A DNA stretch of 64,000 nucleotides from Malachius bipustulatus (lineage: Eukaryota > Arthropoda > Insecta > Coleoptera > Melyridae), in the NCBI GenBank assembly GCA_910589415.1, contig OU342636.1:3764437-3828436 (forward strand), read 5' to 3'. Shown one piece after another: positions 20,813-30,864 of this stretch (position 1 is the stretch's first letter; every line of letters starts with the position of its first letter). A model generated the notes under the pieces. That model had not been told where the DNA came from and searched no databases. It saw nothing but the letters and a program-made list of their open reading frames with translations. The translations under genes and the position numbers were made by a program.

Positions 20813-22852
20813 GTCGGCAACAAGGGGTGCATTTACTTAACCTACGTCGTTGGCACATAGCAAGCACTATGTGTTGACTCAAGGCGTGATTTTTATATGT
20901 GTTTTATTTGCATTTTTGTGTGTTTTCTTTTCTTTTCAAGAGGTATGAGTCCTTGAAATAGAAAGATAAAATGTGGTCTTCCTGAATATAACAGATTTGT
21001 TTATCAAATGTAAATTTTACACCAAAACGGTGACGATTTTATATGTGTTGTGTCCTTTTTTATGGTATGTTTCGTTGTATGTTTTTGTGTTTTATGTTTT
21101 GCACTTCATACAGTCAGAGGTTTTTTTATTTTCACGGGGTTCTTTTTTTAATCTGACTATAAATTTGCGTAGGCGGAACTCTTTGCGGACGGGATAAGTC
21201 GTGTGGGGTGGCGGGTGGGGTGGAGAGATTCAATAATATTCAAATCAATTCAAAAGTCAATAAATCAATTCATTTTTAAAGGGGAAAGTCTGTCTTTTAA
21301 ATTAAATATCCTATCTCTCAACAAAAGACTGGCTCAAAGTATTTTCGTAGCTTTTGCTACGAACGAACCAAAATAAGGTTACTACACACAACAACATAAA
21401 GGTCCACACAAGACGAGAAACTAGACAGATCACAAGCCAAGGTAAAACACGAGCCCAGGTAAAAACCACGATCACAAACGGTAAGTAATGTTGGTCATTC
21501 TATTTGAAATCAGGGTGGGATAACTTTAAATTCAAATCAAACATTCAGGGCGGGAATCCAAACAGTCATTCATGACAGACAAGTTCACATTTCAAACGTC
21601 AAAGGGGGGTTCTTCTTTTTCAAAACCATTCTCAACTGCGCATGACGCAGAACCTCAATTTTAAGAGGTTAGGTAGGTTACATCACAGATTCTTTACCGT
21701 CGACCAGGATGCAGGTTTTTAGGTAGGTTACACTACAGATTTGGTGCCGTGACCAGGATGTACAAGGTAACCATGATACACTACAAAACCATTCTTTTTG
21801 ACTTTTCTCAAACAATATGAAAATGTAATAATATAGAGGGTGTCCTATTTAAAATAACAAAGTTGTATGGCGTACAGCGATATTGGGCCATCCTGTGTAT
21901 CTGAAAATAATTTTACAAACTGCACTTTACCCTCCCATTTACTGCACTTTTTGGTTCATTTCGATATCTTTAATGGTATAGGTGTAATCGAGCTTTCCCA
22001 TATCAATTCCCTGTATAGGGTGATCCATTGAAAAAAAATTCAATTTTTGGTTTTCCCTGTATACTGATCTATTTTTAAAATTTTTGTTATACCTATAAAA
22101 TAGTATTTTTTAGCACCTATACACAACCTTACTTTTAATTTTTTTGTGACACATGAAATAACAAAGTTAAAAGGGGGCGACATTATAAAGAATCATCCTG
22201 TACCTTGATAGACTCCATCTTGCGTGAACTTGATTCCTGAATTCCGGTTGAGAAGAGAGAACCGAAGAAAAAGGATGGGACGTCTTAACTCCTCACTCTA
22301 TTCATGTCGATGTCTGGCTTCTACGTCATTCAAAGCTACCAAATAATAAGAAAAACCAAACCAACGCTTTGCTTCTGAAAGGACGCTACCAAATCAAACA
22401 CGCCAACATGGAATAAACTCAATATCTGGAAAACTGGAACCATAACTTGAACTGGATCACCATACTAGAACTAGCAGCTCGAAACCAAACTAGAGCTAGA
22501 ACCCTAAACTAGATCCAAAACTAGATCCCGAGGCTGGCACGCCATCTTCTTCCTCGAGATATTTCGAATTACTTCATGCTGGCGGCATTCGCAATGCCTT
22601 GTGGATCTCAAAATCACCTAATCGAGTGCAAACAGAAATTAGCGATGCTAAAATAATATTAAATTTCACCTTCATACCTGCTTGAAGTAAATCACTACAC
22701 AAGATAATTAACCGAACAATTATAACTGGGATGTCACGTCTATATTCTTCAAATAACAAGATGCAAGAGATTGGGTGAAACGAGATTCCTGCCGGCCGGT
22801 CCGCCGATTTTCCACTTTCCACTGGTCGCTGCCAGATTTATTTCATTTCTAG
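20813..22852. other. No confident gene; repeat-rich intergenic DNA
   Basis: No recognisable protein. Two direct repeats sharing AATAACAAAGTT, then about 25-35 bp later CATCCTGT, occur near 21858 and 22157. The tract 22430-22540 is rich in AACTAGA words. This may include the unrecognised upstream part of the gene whose possible last exon is at 22853. Confidence 0.3.
21665..21765 (+). repeat. Two tandem ~52-bp units, one with a primer-binding-site-like motif
   Basis: TAGGTAGGTTACATCACAGA and TAGGTAGGTTACACTACAGA open two adjacent units; the second continues TTTGGTGCCGTGACCAGGAT. That motif resembles insect LTR-retrotransposon primer-binding sites, so this may be the inner edge of an old solo or truncated LTR. 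The matching LTR was not identified. Confidence 0.35.
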
Positions 22853-23155
22853 AGATACGACTATAAGACCATTAAGGATTCTGAAGAAATTCCCAACAAT
22901 TGCAGACAAAAACAGCTATCCGGTAACAGTGTACAGACTCATCCTGCGCCAATCGATATTCCAGCGCAAGCTCGTGCCGCTATCCCCGCAGCTACTGACT
23001 TGTCACCTCTCAGATTGGCATCTGACACTCGATCGTTCGATAACGTAACCAATGAACAAAATATAAAACTAGAGGAAGTCCTAATAGTTCGACGACGGAA
23101 GTCTCCCAAAGTCCTAAATATTCCGAGCTGGTGCGTCATCCAGCGTGCCTTTTAA
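22853..23155 (+). CDS. Possible terminal coding exon of an unrecognised gene
   Basis: A good 3' splice-site context (TTTATTTCATTTCTAG) ends at 22852 and is followed by 100 sense codons to a TAA at 23153-23155. The peptide has a hydrophilic N-terminal part, a Pro/Ala-rich middle (PAPIDIPAQARAAIPAATD) and a basic end (VLIVRRRKSPKVLNIPSW). It does not look like a retroelement protein and I do not recognise it. There is no ATG needed if it is an internal-to-last exon. A BEL LTR begins only 3 bp after the stop, so the 3' UTR would be the insertion site. Chance openness over 300 nt in AT-rich DNA is possible, so confidence is modest. Confidence 0.3.
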   Translation, partial: RYDYKTIKDSEEIPNNCRQKQLSGNSVQTHPAPIDIPAQARAAIPAATDLSPLRLASDTRSFDNVTNEQNIKLEEVLIVRRRKSPKVLNIPSWCVIQRAF

Positions 23156-23158
23156 TAT

Positions 23159-24233
23159 TGTTGCAGATTGAGCTGCTTTTAAATTAGTTAAATCGTGTAG
23201 ACACTGTCTATGTGTATGTAGACACAGTTTAGGATGAAGAAGAACTGAAATGTCGAAGTTTCTGTTAAATATCGATCCGGGAGATGCACTTCTTAGGTGG
23301 TCTTCGTGGAATAGGGAAAAAGTAAAAATGTAACCCCTGCTTGCCTGCGTCAGGTGTGCAAAGCAAGATTCGCTTTTCGTTCGTTGACCAGGACAGAAGT
23401 CCTGCTGTCTCTAATATTCGTATTATTTCGTATCGTTCGTTCGTCAGACTAAATAAATACCTACATACCTACTCCGACTTAATTTAAATTATTCATCTTA
23501 CTAAATCGTTTAATCATATTATAATCGTCTACATAATTAGAAATTACCTTTAAATTGTTTGGTTGTTCTACAGCATTGTGTAAAATTACTAGTTTTGCAT
23601 TAAAAAATTAATTTAATGTGTGTCTATTAATTTATACAGTTCATTATTCGTTCTTTGTGTACCTAAACCGTACATAAAAGTGGTCCTTCGAGCCGGATTG
23701 TCACTGAATCACTTTTATGTACGGTTTAGGTACACAAAGAACGAATAATGAACTGTATAAATTAATAGACACACATTAAATTAATTTTTTAATGCAAAAC
23801 TAGTAATTTTACACAATGCTGTAGAACAACCAAACAATTTAAAGGTAATTTCTAATTATGTAGACGATTATAATATGATTAAACGATTTAGTAAGATGAA
23901 TAATTTAAATTAAGTCGGAGTAGGTATGTAGGTATTTATTTAGTCTGACGAACGAACGATACGAAATAATACGAATATTAGAGACAGCAGGACTTCTGTC
24001 CTGGTCAACGAACGAAAAGCGAATCTTGCTTTGCACACCTGACGCAGGCAAGCAGGGGTTACATTTTTACTTTTTCCCTATTCCACGAAGACCACCTAAG
24101 AAGTGCATCTCCCGGATCGATATTTAACAGAAACTTCGACATTTCAGTTCTTCTTCATCCTAAACTGTGTCTACATACACATAGACAGTGTCTACACGAT
24201 TTAACTAATTTAAAAGCAGCTCAATCTGCAACA
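23159..24233. repeat. Perfect palindrome of two inverted BEL/Pao LTRs around a primer-site stub
   Basis: A 522-bp LTR in plus orientation (23159-23680, starts TGTTGCAG, ends ATAAAAG) is followed by a primer-binding site TGGTCCTTCGAGCCGG and ~15 nt of leader. Then comes the exact reverse complement of the same LTR (23712-24233), which is the 3' LTR of the minus-strand BEL element. I found no mismatch between the arms. Head-to-head identical LTRs separated by only 31 nt are not produced by ordinary integration. Confidence 0.88.
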
Positions 24234-24248
24234 TATTCCCCCCCTTGG
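24234..24248 (-). other. Polypurine tract of the BEL/Pao element
   Basis: Minus-strand CCAAGGGGGGGAATA directly abuts the TGTTGCAG start of the 3' LTR, the expected position for plus-strand priming. Confidence 0.8.
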
Positions 24249-24411
24249 AGTCTCTGACTTCAATAACACTAAATAAATTTTTTTTTTTTTCTCATACGAA
24301 AATTTTCAACATATAATTGCGGTTCTCTCTCGAACGAAATAATAATATTTTTTCCTATTTTAAAATCGTCGAACGAATAGACAAATAGTCTCGAAATTAT
24401 TACTTGCATTG

Positions 24412-27400
24412 TTAATCTTCATTTGGCAGAGGGCAAACCTTTGAAATACTTCTTATGAAATTTCCCCCCTGAGTTTTTAATTTAACCATTCGAACTTTGC
24501 CGTCAGCACCAGGGACGACCTCCATAATTCTAGCTCTTGGCCATTTTAGTGGAGGAGTATTTTCTTCTTTTATTAAAACGAGATCGTTAATTTTTAAATT
24601 TTCTGAAGGGTTTAACCACTTCGGACGATTTTGTAACCGATTTAAATACTCAACTGACCACCGTTTCCAGAAATCATGTTGAATTTTAATGCAATGTTGC
24701 CATTGTGATAATCGATTTAATTTTATATGCGAAACATCCTTTTCAGGAAAGGAGGTAAGACTGGCACCCACCAGAAAATGTCCGGGCGTTAAGACATTTA
24801 AGTCAGCCGGATCGTTTGACATCGCGCAGAGAGGTCTTGAATTTAAAATGGCCTCAATTTGTGTCAAACACGTATAGAGTTTTTCGAATGTCAAATGAGC
24901 GTTTCCTAGTACTCGACGGAGGTGAAATTTAATACTTTTCACCGCGGCTTCCCAAATACCTCCCCAATGGGGCGACAAGGCCGGGATATTTTTCCAAGTA
25001 GTTTCCCTTTCCGAGAGAAAGTCTTGAATTTTATTTACGTTTGGGGGCCTTCGAAAAAATTCATATAATTCTCTAATTTGATTTTTTGACCCTAAAAAAT
25101 TTGTGGCATTATCCGAATAAATTATAGAAGGATTACCTCGCCTAGAGATAAATCTTTTTAACGTAGCGATAAATGCGTCAGTTGTCAAATCTGACACTAA
25201 TTCTATGTGTACTGCCTTTGTCGACATACACACAAATACAGCGAAATAGCATTTAAGTACCTTTGCATTTTTTAACGACGAACTTTTAATTAATAATGGA
25301 CCTCCAAAATCTACGCCTGTGGCATGAAATGGACGACATATAGATACACGATCTTTGGGTAAATTGGACATAATTTGACTTGCGGGACGAGCTTTAAAAC
25401 GATGGCATGTAACGCAGTTTTTTATAATTGTTTTTATTTCTCTCAAGCCATTTAATGGCCAATATCGAAGTCGAAAATTTGATAAGACAGTCTGTGGACC
25501 TGCATGAAATAGTTTGATATGTTCCTTTCTTAACAATAAAGAAGTTACATAATTTTTCGCTGGCAGTAAACACGGATATTTCTGCTCATACGGAACGTTA
25601 GCATTTGCCAAACGACCTCCTACTCGAATAACACCAGTTTCATCTAAAAACGGGTTTAATGACAAAATTTGTTTATTTACGATAGGTTTTCCTTGCTGCA
25701 ACTGTCTTAATTCTGACGAAAAATTCATTCTCTGTACTTGTTTAATTATTATTTCTAACGACTTCCTTAATTCATAAATAGTTAACGGACCTGTTTGTTT
25801 TTCTCCATTTCTGTTTTTTACGTTTCTAACGAATCTCAAACAATACGCAATTGTTCTTTGCAAACGAACGAAACAGGAAAATTTTGAAAACAGAGATATC
25901 CAAAATGTTTCACTGTGATTGTGAAGCGCAACTTGCTTCACCGAATTTCGCTCTTCATTTAGACCTAATGAATGAGCTGTAGGCCTAAAATTTAATTTAC
26001 TTAAGTCACAATAATAATTTTGCAAAAAGGTAGGACCGAGCCACCACATCTCGCAATCCTTCAATTTTTCAGGCGAAATTCCCCGCGATAAGTAATCAGC
26101 CGGGTTGTTTTCCGATTTAACGTGGCGCCAAGTGTATTTGGACGTCAAAGTTTGAATTATCGAGACCCTATTTGACACGAACGTAGACCAACGAGAAGCA
26201 TGAGACTTTAACCAACATAAGACGATCTCTGAATCTGACCACAGATTAACCGAAGAATAATCAATTTTATTTTCGTAAGTTCGACATATTCTTTCTACCA
26301 ATTTCGCGAGCAACACAGCTCCACAGAGTTCCAACCTTGGCAACGTTATACTTTTCAAAGGAGACACCCTTGATTTTGAGCAAATTAGTCTACACGACAC
26401 ATCCTTATTTGAATATAATACACGCAAATATACGCAGGCGCCATAAGCTTTTAAGCTGGCGTCACAAAATCCGTGGATTTCGATACTTTCGATTGACAAA
26501 TTTAAAGTTAGATTCCTCGGAATCTTCACCTCTTTTAGACACGGTAGCGAGAAGAAAAATTTATTCCATTCCGACATTAAATTATCTGGGAGATTATCAT
26601 CCCACTCGATTTTACTGATCCATATTTTCTGCATAATTAATTTTGCAGTTACTACGACGGGACCTAACAATCCAATAGGATCGAAGATTGAGGCAATTTT
26701 CGACAGAACTTCTCTTTTTGTGTAATTTTTAATTTCTTTAAATTCGGGCAGTGCCATTACGAGAAAGTCTTCATGAGAATTCCATTGCAAGCCAAGCACT
26801 TTACTAGACGAACTTTCATTTTGAATGTCGTAATTATTTTTCGAATTATAATTATTTTGATTTGAATCAACTTGGAAATCCTCATTCGAATTATTTTCAT
26901 TGAACTCTGTAGAAAAATCTTTGACATTTGAATGCCACTTATGTAACTTAAATCCTGCAGTATTTAATAAACTAATTAATTGCGAAGAAGTTTCGATTAA
27001 TTCATTTTTCGAATTTGAACTGACGAGCACATCATCCACGTATGTTTGCGAAAGTAACATTTTTGATGCAAGCGGGTAATTTTGCGATTCTTTTTCAGCC
27101 AGTTCTTTTAAACATCTAGTGGCAGCAAAGGGCGCGAAATTCGTACCATACGTGATTGTTAATAACTCTAAACATTGTAAAGGTTCATTTTCATTTTCAC
27201 GCCACAGGATGTTCTGTAAAAATGTGTGATTCGGATTTACACGAATCTGACGGTACATTTTTTCAATGTCCGCAATGACTACGAAAGTACCTATCCGAAA
27301 TCTACATATGATATCGAATAATTCCGGTTGTACCGTATAGCCTTTTAATAAAATATCATTAAGCGATAAACCCGATGAAGTTTTCATCGAAGCGTCAAAA

Positions 27401-30045
27401 ACAACACGCAATTTTGTTGTTTCATTATCTTCACGTATAACTGCGTGATGCGGCATAAAATATTTATTTTCTCCTTTCTCATTATGAGAACTTAGAGGGA
27501 CGATTTTTGCATGATTTAAGTTTACATATTCATCGATAAATTGTTTATATTTTAATTTTAAATTTGGGTCTCTTAGAAATCGTTTTTCGAGACCAGCAAA
27601 TCGTTTTCTTGCTTGCAAAAACGATTCACCTAAACTACACGATTTATTTTCTTGATTTTTAAATGGCAAATTTATTTGAAACCGTCCATTTTCTAATCGA
27701 ATCGTCGTTTCTTTAAAAATTTCTTCCGATTTTGCATTTTCGGGACTTAAAATTGTTTTCTCTTCGATGTCTTCTATCTCCCAAAATTTTTGTAACAGTT
27801 CATCGCTACTCGATGACGTATTTAAAAAAGAACAACAATTGGGTGAACTATTCCCTAGTTCATTATACGAATTAATATTAGAATGCTTTGGCTTATTATT
27901 TGCCAATTTACCGCCGACGACATATCCTAAGAGTGTACTAAAAAGGGTTGGCCTATCCGCCCCTAATTTAATCACTCCTGGAACGATTAAATCATAATAG
28001 ACGTCTGCTCCTAGCAAGATGTCGATTTTCGACGAGACATAAAACTTTGGATCAGCTAACATAATGTGATCCGGTATTTTTAAATTTGATACGTTTAGAG
28101 TAGTTTGCGGTAGTTCGCAAGTTATTTTTTCCAATACTGCACACGAAACTTTGAACGAATTTTTTCTATAAACGTTTGACTTAATGGTTAAATCAACCAT
28201 CTCATTTGATTGAGCATTTATTTGCGAGATTCCTGATATTTGCAATTCTTTACGATAAGTATTCGAATTTAATTTGTCTAGCAATTCTTTTGTGCACATG
28301 CTAATCTGACTCGCCGAATCCAGTAAGCACCTAGCCGAAACTGGATCGCCGTTGCGATTATAAATTGTTACCACTGCTGTGGCTAGTAGGATTTGCGAAT
28401 TATTTTGCGAATAAGTGGAAAACGATAACGAACTTTCGGGCTTATTTTCTTTATTTTTATTTTCATTTACGATACTTCTTTGCTTGGGATCGTCTTGCGA
28501 CCTTGATTCTACTTGACTCGAATTCTTTTGATTTACGATTTGTCCCGATTCTCTATTTTCTGGCGTTGATCGATTTGAATTATTATTAGTTGAATAATGT
28601 TTATTTTGATATTGGTTTACACCCTCGTTTACACCATACGTACGATTTTGACGATTAAATTGACGATTAATTGTGCCTGAATTAGGTTTATGGAGATCCT
28701 GCCACTGGCTGCGACTTTCTGTGCGACGAATTTGAAAATTTCTAGGATTTGAATGAACTTCTCGATCAAAATTGATATGAAGTAGAGTATTATGCCTTTT
28801 GCCACATTGCCAACAATTATTCCCAGTGCAAGTATCATCGAACGAATGTTTCCTAAACAGACATATTTTGCAAAAACCTCGAGAGGTTATAAAGTTGTTT
28901 CTTTCCTGAATAGTTAATTGTTTGAATTTATAGCATTGATAAATCGAATGATGCTCTGAGCAAAAATTACAAATTAAATAGGATTGATTTCCTCTCGCCT
29001 TTCCTGTCTGTTGTTGATTCGAATTATGAGTTGAACTAATAAAATGATTAACTTTCCTAATCGGTGTAGGACTAGTGCCTTTTGTTGCATCTATTTCCTC
29101 TAATGCTTTGCATTGCTTTTCTAAAAAATTAATAAATTCTTTTAACGTTGGTAGGTTCTTGGTATCTCGATGTAAGCAATAAGCCTTTTGCAATTGAAAA
29201 TCCAATTTCTTGGAAAAAATGTGAATTAAAATTAAGTCCCAAGAATCTACGGGTACATTTAAATTTTCCAAACTTTCGATATTTTGATTAATATGAGTTA
29301 AGAACTCCCTCAGGTTTTGAGCCTTTGGCTTCAATAAATTAGGTAAGTTTTCGAATAAATTGGTGATGTGCGCCTCGATTATCGCATACGTGTTTTTATA
29401 TCTATTTTCTAACAACTTAATTGCAGATTGTAAATTCGAGCTTACCAACGACAAATTCTGTATTAAAGACAGTGCTTCGCCTCTCAAATATCCCTTAAGA
29501 TAAATTAGTTTTTCGATATTATCTAAATCCTCATTATTTATGATGAGTTTAGTAAACAGATCATGAAAACTATTCCACTCTGCAGCATCACCTGAAAAAA
29601 TTGGAATTTTGATTTCGGGCAGCTTAACTGTTTGAGAATTTGCACCCTTTGTATTTATACTTGTCGTAACACCCTGAACTAATTCGGCTACAAATTCTTT
29701 ATTCGATTGTTGTAAATTCGATACGAAATTCTGAAATTCTACGTTTCCATCTAATCTAGGTTGTTGGGTGCTTAGACTAGTTAACTCTTCAATTTTGTTT
29801 TCTAACTTCGAAAACAAATTACAAAATTTACTTTCTACATCCTCACTATCTTTAGTGGCATCTTCTTTAATCTCTGCGATCGATTCTTGTATATTTACAT
29901 AACTCTGATAAGCTGCTATTAAATTTCTTTTGCGAATTTCGATTTGATTTTTATTATTTTCATTTTTTAAATTCTCCTCAACCCACGTTTCGATTTTTGT
30001 AATTAATCCTTTCGCGTAACCCCTCTTTTTCTTCAAATTATCCAT
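24412..30045 (-). CDS. BEL/Pao Gag-Pol polyprotein, 1877 aa, intact
   Basis: Domains in order, with approximate residues: Lys/Glu-rich N-terminus; DUF1759-type Gag core (~145-320, FSGDAAEWNSFHDLF); Cys/His knuckle region (~355-425, CNFCSEHHSIYQCYKF and CWQCGKRH); DUF1758-type aspartic protease with LLDSASQ (~574, DSA where most retroviral proteases have DSG or DTG, as is usual in BEL); RT with the polymerase motif YVDD (~1001); RNase H with FCDAS (~1196) and LWSDSE; integrase zinc finger (~1505-1545). The integrase core has GVDFGG (~1578), YSDNATNF (~1645) and WEAAVKS (~1700); a DUF5641-type tail ends in KVCPLPNED. Fusing Gag and Pol in one frame is normal for BEL/Pao. No stop or frameshift interrupts it, so the protein should be expressible if transcribed. 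Several plus-strand frames inside it are shadows. Confidence 0.95.
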   Translation of the reverse strand: MDNLKKKRGYAKGLITKIETWVEENLKNENNKNQIEIRKRNLIAAYQSYVNIQESIAEIKEDATKDSEDVESKFCNLFSKLENKIEELTSLSTQQPRLDGNVEFQNFVSNLQQSNKEFVAELVQGVTTSINTKGANSQTVKLPEIKIPIFSGDAAEWNSFHDLFTKLIINNEDLDNIEKLIYLKGYLRGEALSLIQNLSLVSSNLQSAIKLLENRYKNTYAIIEAHITNLFENLPNLLKPKAQNLREFLTHINQNIESLENLNVPVDSWDLILIHIFSKKLDFQLQKAYCLHRDTKNLPTLKEFINFLEKQCKALEEIDATKGTSPTPIRKVNHFISSTHNSNQQQTGKARGNQSYLICNFCSEHHSIYQCYKFKQLTIQERNNFITSRGFCKICLFRKHSFDDTCTGNNCWQCGKRHNTLLHINFDREVHSNPRNFQIRRTESRSQWQDLHKPNSGTINRQFNRQNRTYGVNEGVNQYQNKHYSTNNNSNRSTPENRESGQIVNQKNSSQVESRSQDDPKQRSIVNENKNKENKPESSLSFSTYSQNNSQILLATAVVTIYNRNGDPVSARCLLDSASQISMCTKELLDKLNSNTYRKELQISGISQINAQSNEMVDLTIKSNVYRKNSFKVSCAVLEKITCELPQTTLNVSNLKIPDHIMLADPKFYVSSKIDILLGADVYYDLIVPGVIKLGADRPTLFSTLLGYVVGGKLANNKPKHSNINSYNELGNSSPNCCSFLNTSSSSDELLQKFWEIEDIEEKTILSPENAKSEEIFKETTIRLENGRFQINLPFKNQENKSCSLGESFLQARKRFAGLEKRFLRDPNLKLKYKQFIDEYVNLNHAKIVPLSSHNEKGENKYFMPHHAVIREDNETTKLRVVFDASMKTSSGLSLNDILLKGYTVQPELFDIICRFRIGTFVVIADIEKMYRQIRVNPNHTFLQNILWRENENEPLQCLELLTITYGTNFAPFAATRCLKELAEKESQNYPLASKMLLSQTYVDDVLVSSNSKNELIETSSQLISLLNTAGFKLHKWHSNVKDFSTEFNENNSNEDFQVDSNQNNYNSKNNYDIQNESSSSKVLGLQWNSHEDFLVMALPEFKEIKNYTKREVLSKIASIFDPIGLLGPVVVTAKLIMQKIWISKIEWDDNLPDNLMSEWNKFFFSLPCLKEVKIPRNLTLNLSIESIEIHGFCDASLKAYGACVYLRVLYSNKDVSCRLICSKSRVSPLKSITLPRLELCGAVLLAKLVERICRTYENKIDYSSVNLWSDSEIVLCWLKSHASRWSTFVSNRVSIIQTLTSKYTWRHVKSENNPADYLSRGISPEKLKDCEMWWLGPTFLQNYYCDLSKLNFRPTAHSLGLNEERNSVKQVALHNHSETFWISLFSKFSCFVRLQRTIAYCLRFVRNVKNRNGEKQTGPLTIYELRKSLEIIIKQVQRMNFSSELRQLQQGKPIVNKQILSLNPFLDETGVIRVGGRLANANVPYEQKYPCLLPAKNYVTSLLLRKEHIKLFHAGPQTVLSNFRLRYWPLNGLREIKTIIKNCVTCHRFKARPASQIMSNLPKDRVSICRPFHATGVDFGGPLLIKSSSLKNAKVLKCYFAVFVCMSTKAVHIELVSDLTTDAFIATLKRFISRRGNPSIIYSDNATNFLGSKNQIRELYEFFRRPPNVNKIQDFLSERETTWKNIPALSPHWGGIWEAAVKSIKFHLRRVLGNAHLTFEKLYTCLTQIEAILNSRPLCAMSNDPADLNVLTPGHFLVGASLTSFPEKDVSHIKLNRLSQWQHCIKIQHDFWKRWSVEYLNRLQNRPKWLNPSENLKINDLVLIKEENTPPLKWPRARIMEVVPGADGKVRMVKLKTQGGNFIRSISKVCPLPNED

Positions 30046-30449
30046 CTTTTTACAATATTACTTAACAAACGATATTTTTATAACACAGAATAATATAATA
30101 AACGATTTTTCATACAATGGTACGACTGACGAACATTTAGGTACTTACGATATGACATACGATAATTACAGGTATATTAATATTATAAACACGAACGAAA
30201 TTACAATTATTTATATTTTTACGATCAAAGTTATCAACTTTAGTATTATTCACGAATTCACGAATAGTAGGTAGGTACATCAACCAAACCGACGAATTTA
30301 ATTAGGTAGGTGGGTCTGAGTGCTTCTTTCGACTCATCAGCTGACGAATTAGGCTTCGAACGATTAATATGACATTTTGATGCGAAAACGAAATAGGAAA
30401 TAAGAAACTTTCCTCGAATAATAAATGAAGAGGTACGTTACTCAGTTTA

Positions 30450-30617
30450 GTGGAATCCAGGAACTTCTCTGCAATCCAGGACCTCGTTTTTGTGGAATCC
30501 AAGAATTGCTCTGCAATCCAGAAGCTCGTTTTTGTGGACTCCAGGGCCTTGTCTGCAATCCAGGAGCTCGTCTTTGTGGACTCCAGGGACTTGTCTGCAA
30601 CCCAGGCGCTCGTACAG
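30450..30617. repeat. Four tandem 42-bp repeats in the BEL leader
   Basis: Unit GTGG(A)ATCCAGG..., containing CTGCAATCCAGGA-CTCG, is repeated four times with exact 42-bp period (30450, 30492, 30534, 30576) between the primer-binding site and the Gag start. Because 42 is a multiple of three and the unit has no stops, several frames on both strands are open here. A 133-codon minus-strand frame (30703-30302) with 14-residue repeats such as WIADKALESTKTS may be an upstream ORF or an accident. Confidence 0.8.
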
Positions 30618-30786
30618 AAGTTTCTCTGCAACAACCATTCAACACGAAACACGAAATACTTGTAGTCGACAATGAACGATTTTGGACACTTAAAACTGCA
30701 CAATTTTGCTTAACGACGTATTCACTGCATCCATGGGACACCAGCAACTTCCATTAATTTCCATTTGCACTAAATTCAGTTACAAT

Positions 30787-30802
30787 CCAACTCGAAGGAC
30801 CA
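30787..30802 (-). other. Primer-binding site of the BEL/Pao element
   Basis: Minus-strand TGGTCCTTCGAGTTGG follows the ATAAAAG end of the LTR remnant. It differs at two positions from the stub at 23681 (GAGCCGG), so the inverted LTR unit was not copied from this site. Confidence 0.75.
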
Positions 30803-30864
30803 CTTTTATGTACGGTTTAGGTACACAAAGAACGAATAATGAACTGTATAAATTAATAGACACA

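Larger units (their letters stand above)
23712..30864 (-). mobile_element. BEL/Pao LTR retrotransposon with intact Gag-Pol and truncated 5' LTR
   Basis: Read on the minus strand it has a 62-bp LTR remnant (30864-30803), primer-binding site (30802-30787), leader with a tandem array, one 1877-codon Gag-Pol, polypurine tract and a full 522-bp 3' LTR. The 62 bp of the 5' LTR match the 3' LTR exactly before the sequence diverges at 30865. Open coding plus identical LTR remnants indicate a young copy. With its 5' promoter region missing it should be unable to transcribe itself normally. Confidence 0.9.

Noticed and set aside
30325..30345. Minus-strand CTGATGAGTCGAAAG, another hammerhead-like string
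   Set aside because: Only two bases separate the core strands, so stem II cannot form, and no stem III or cleavage site follows.
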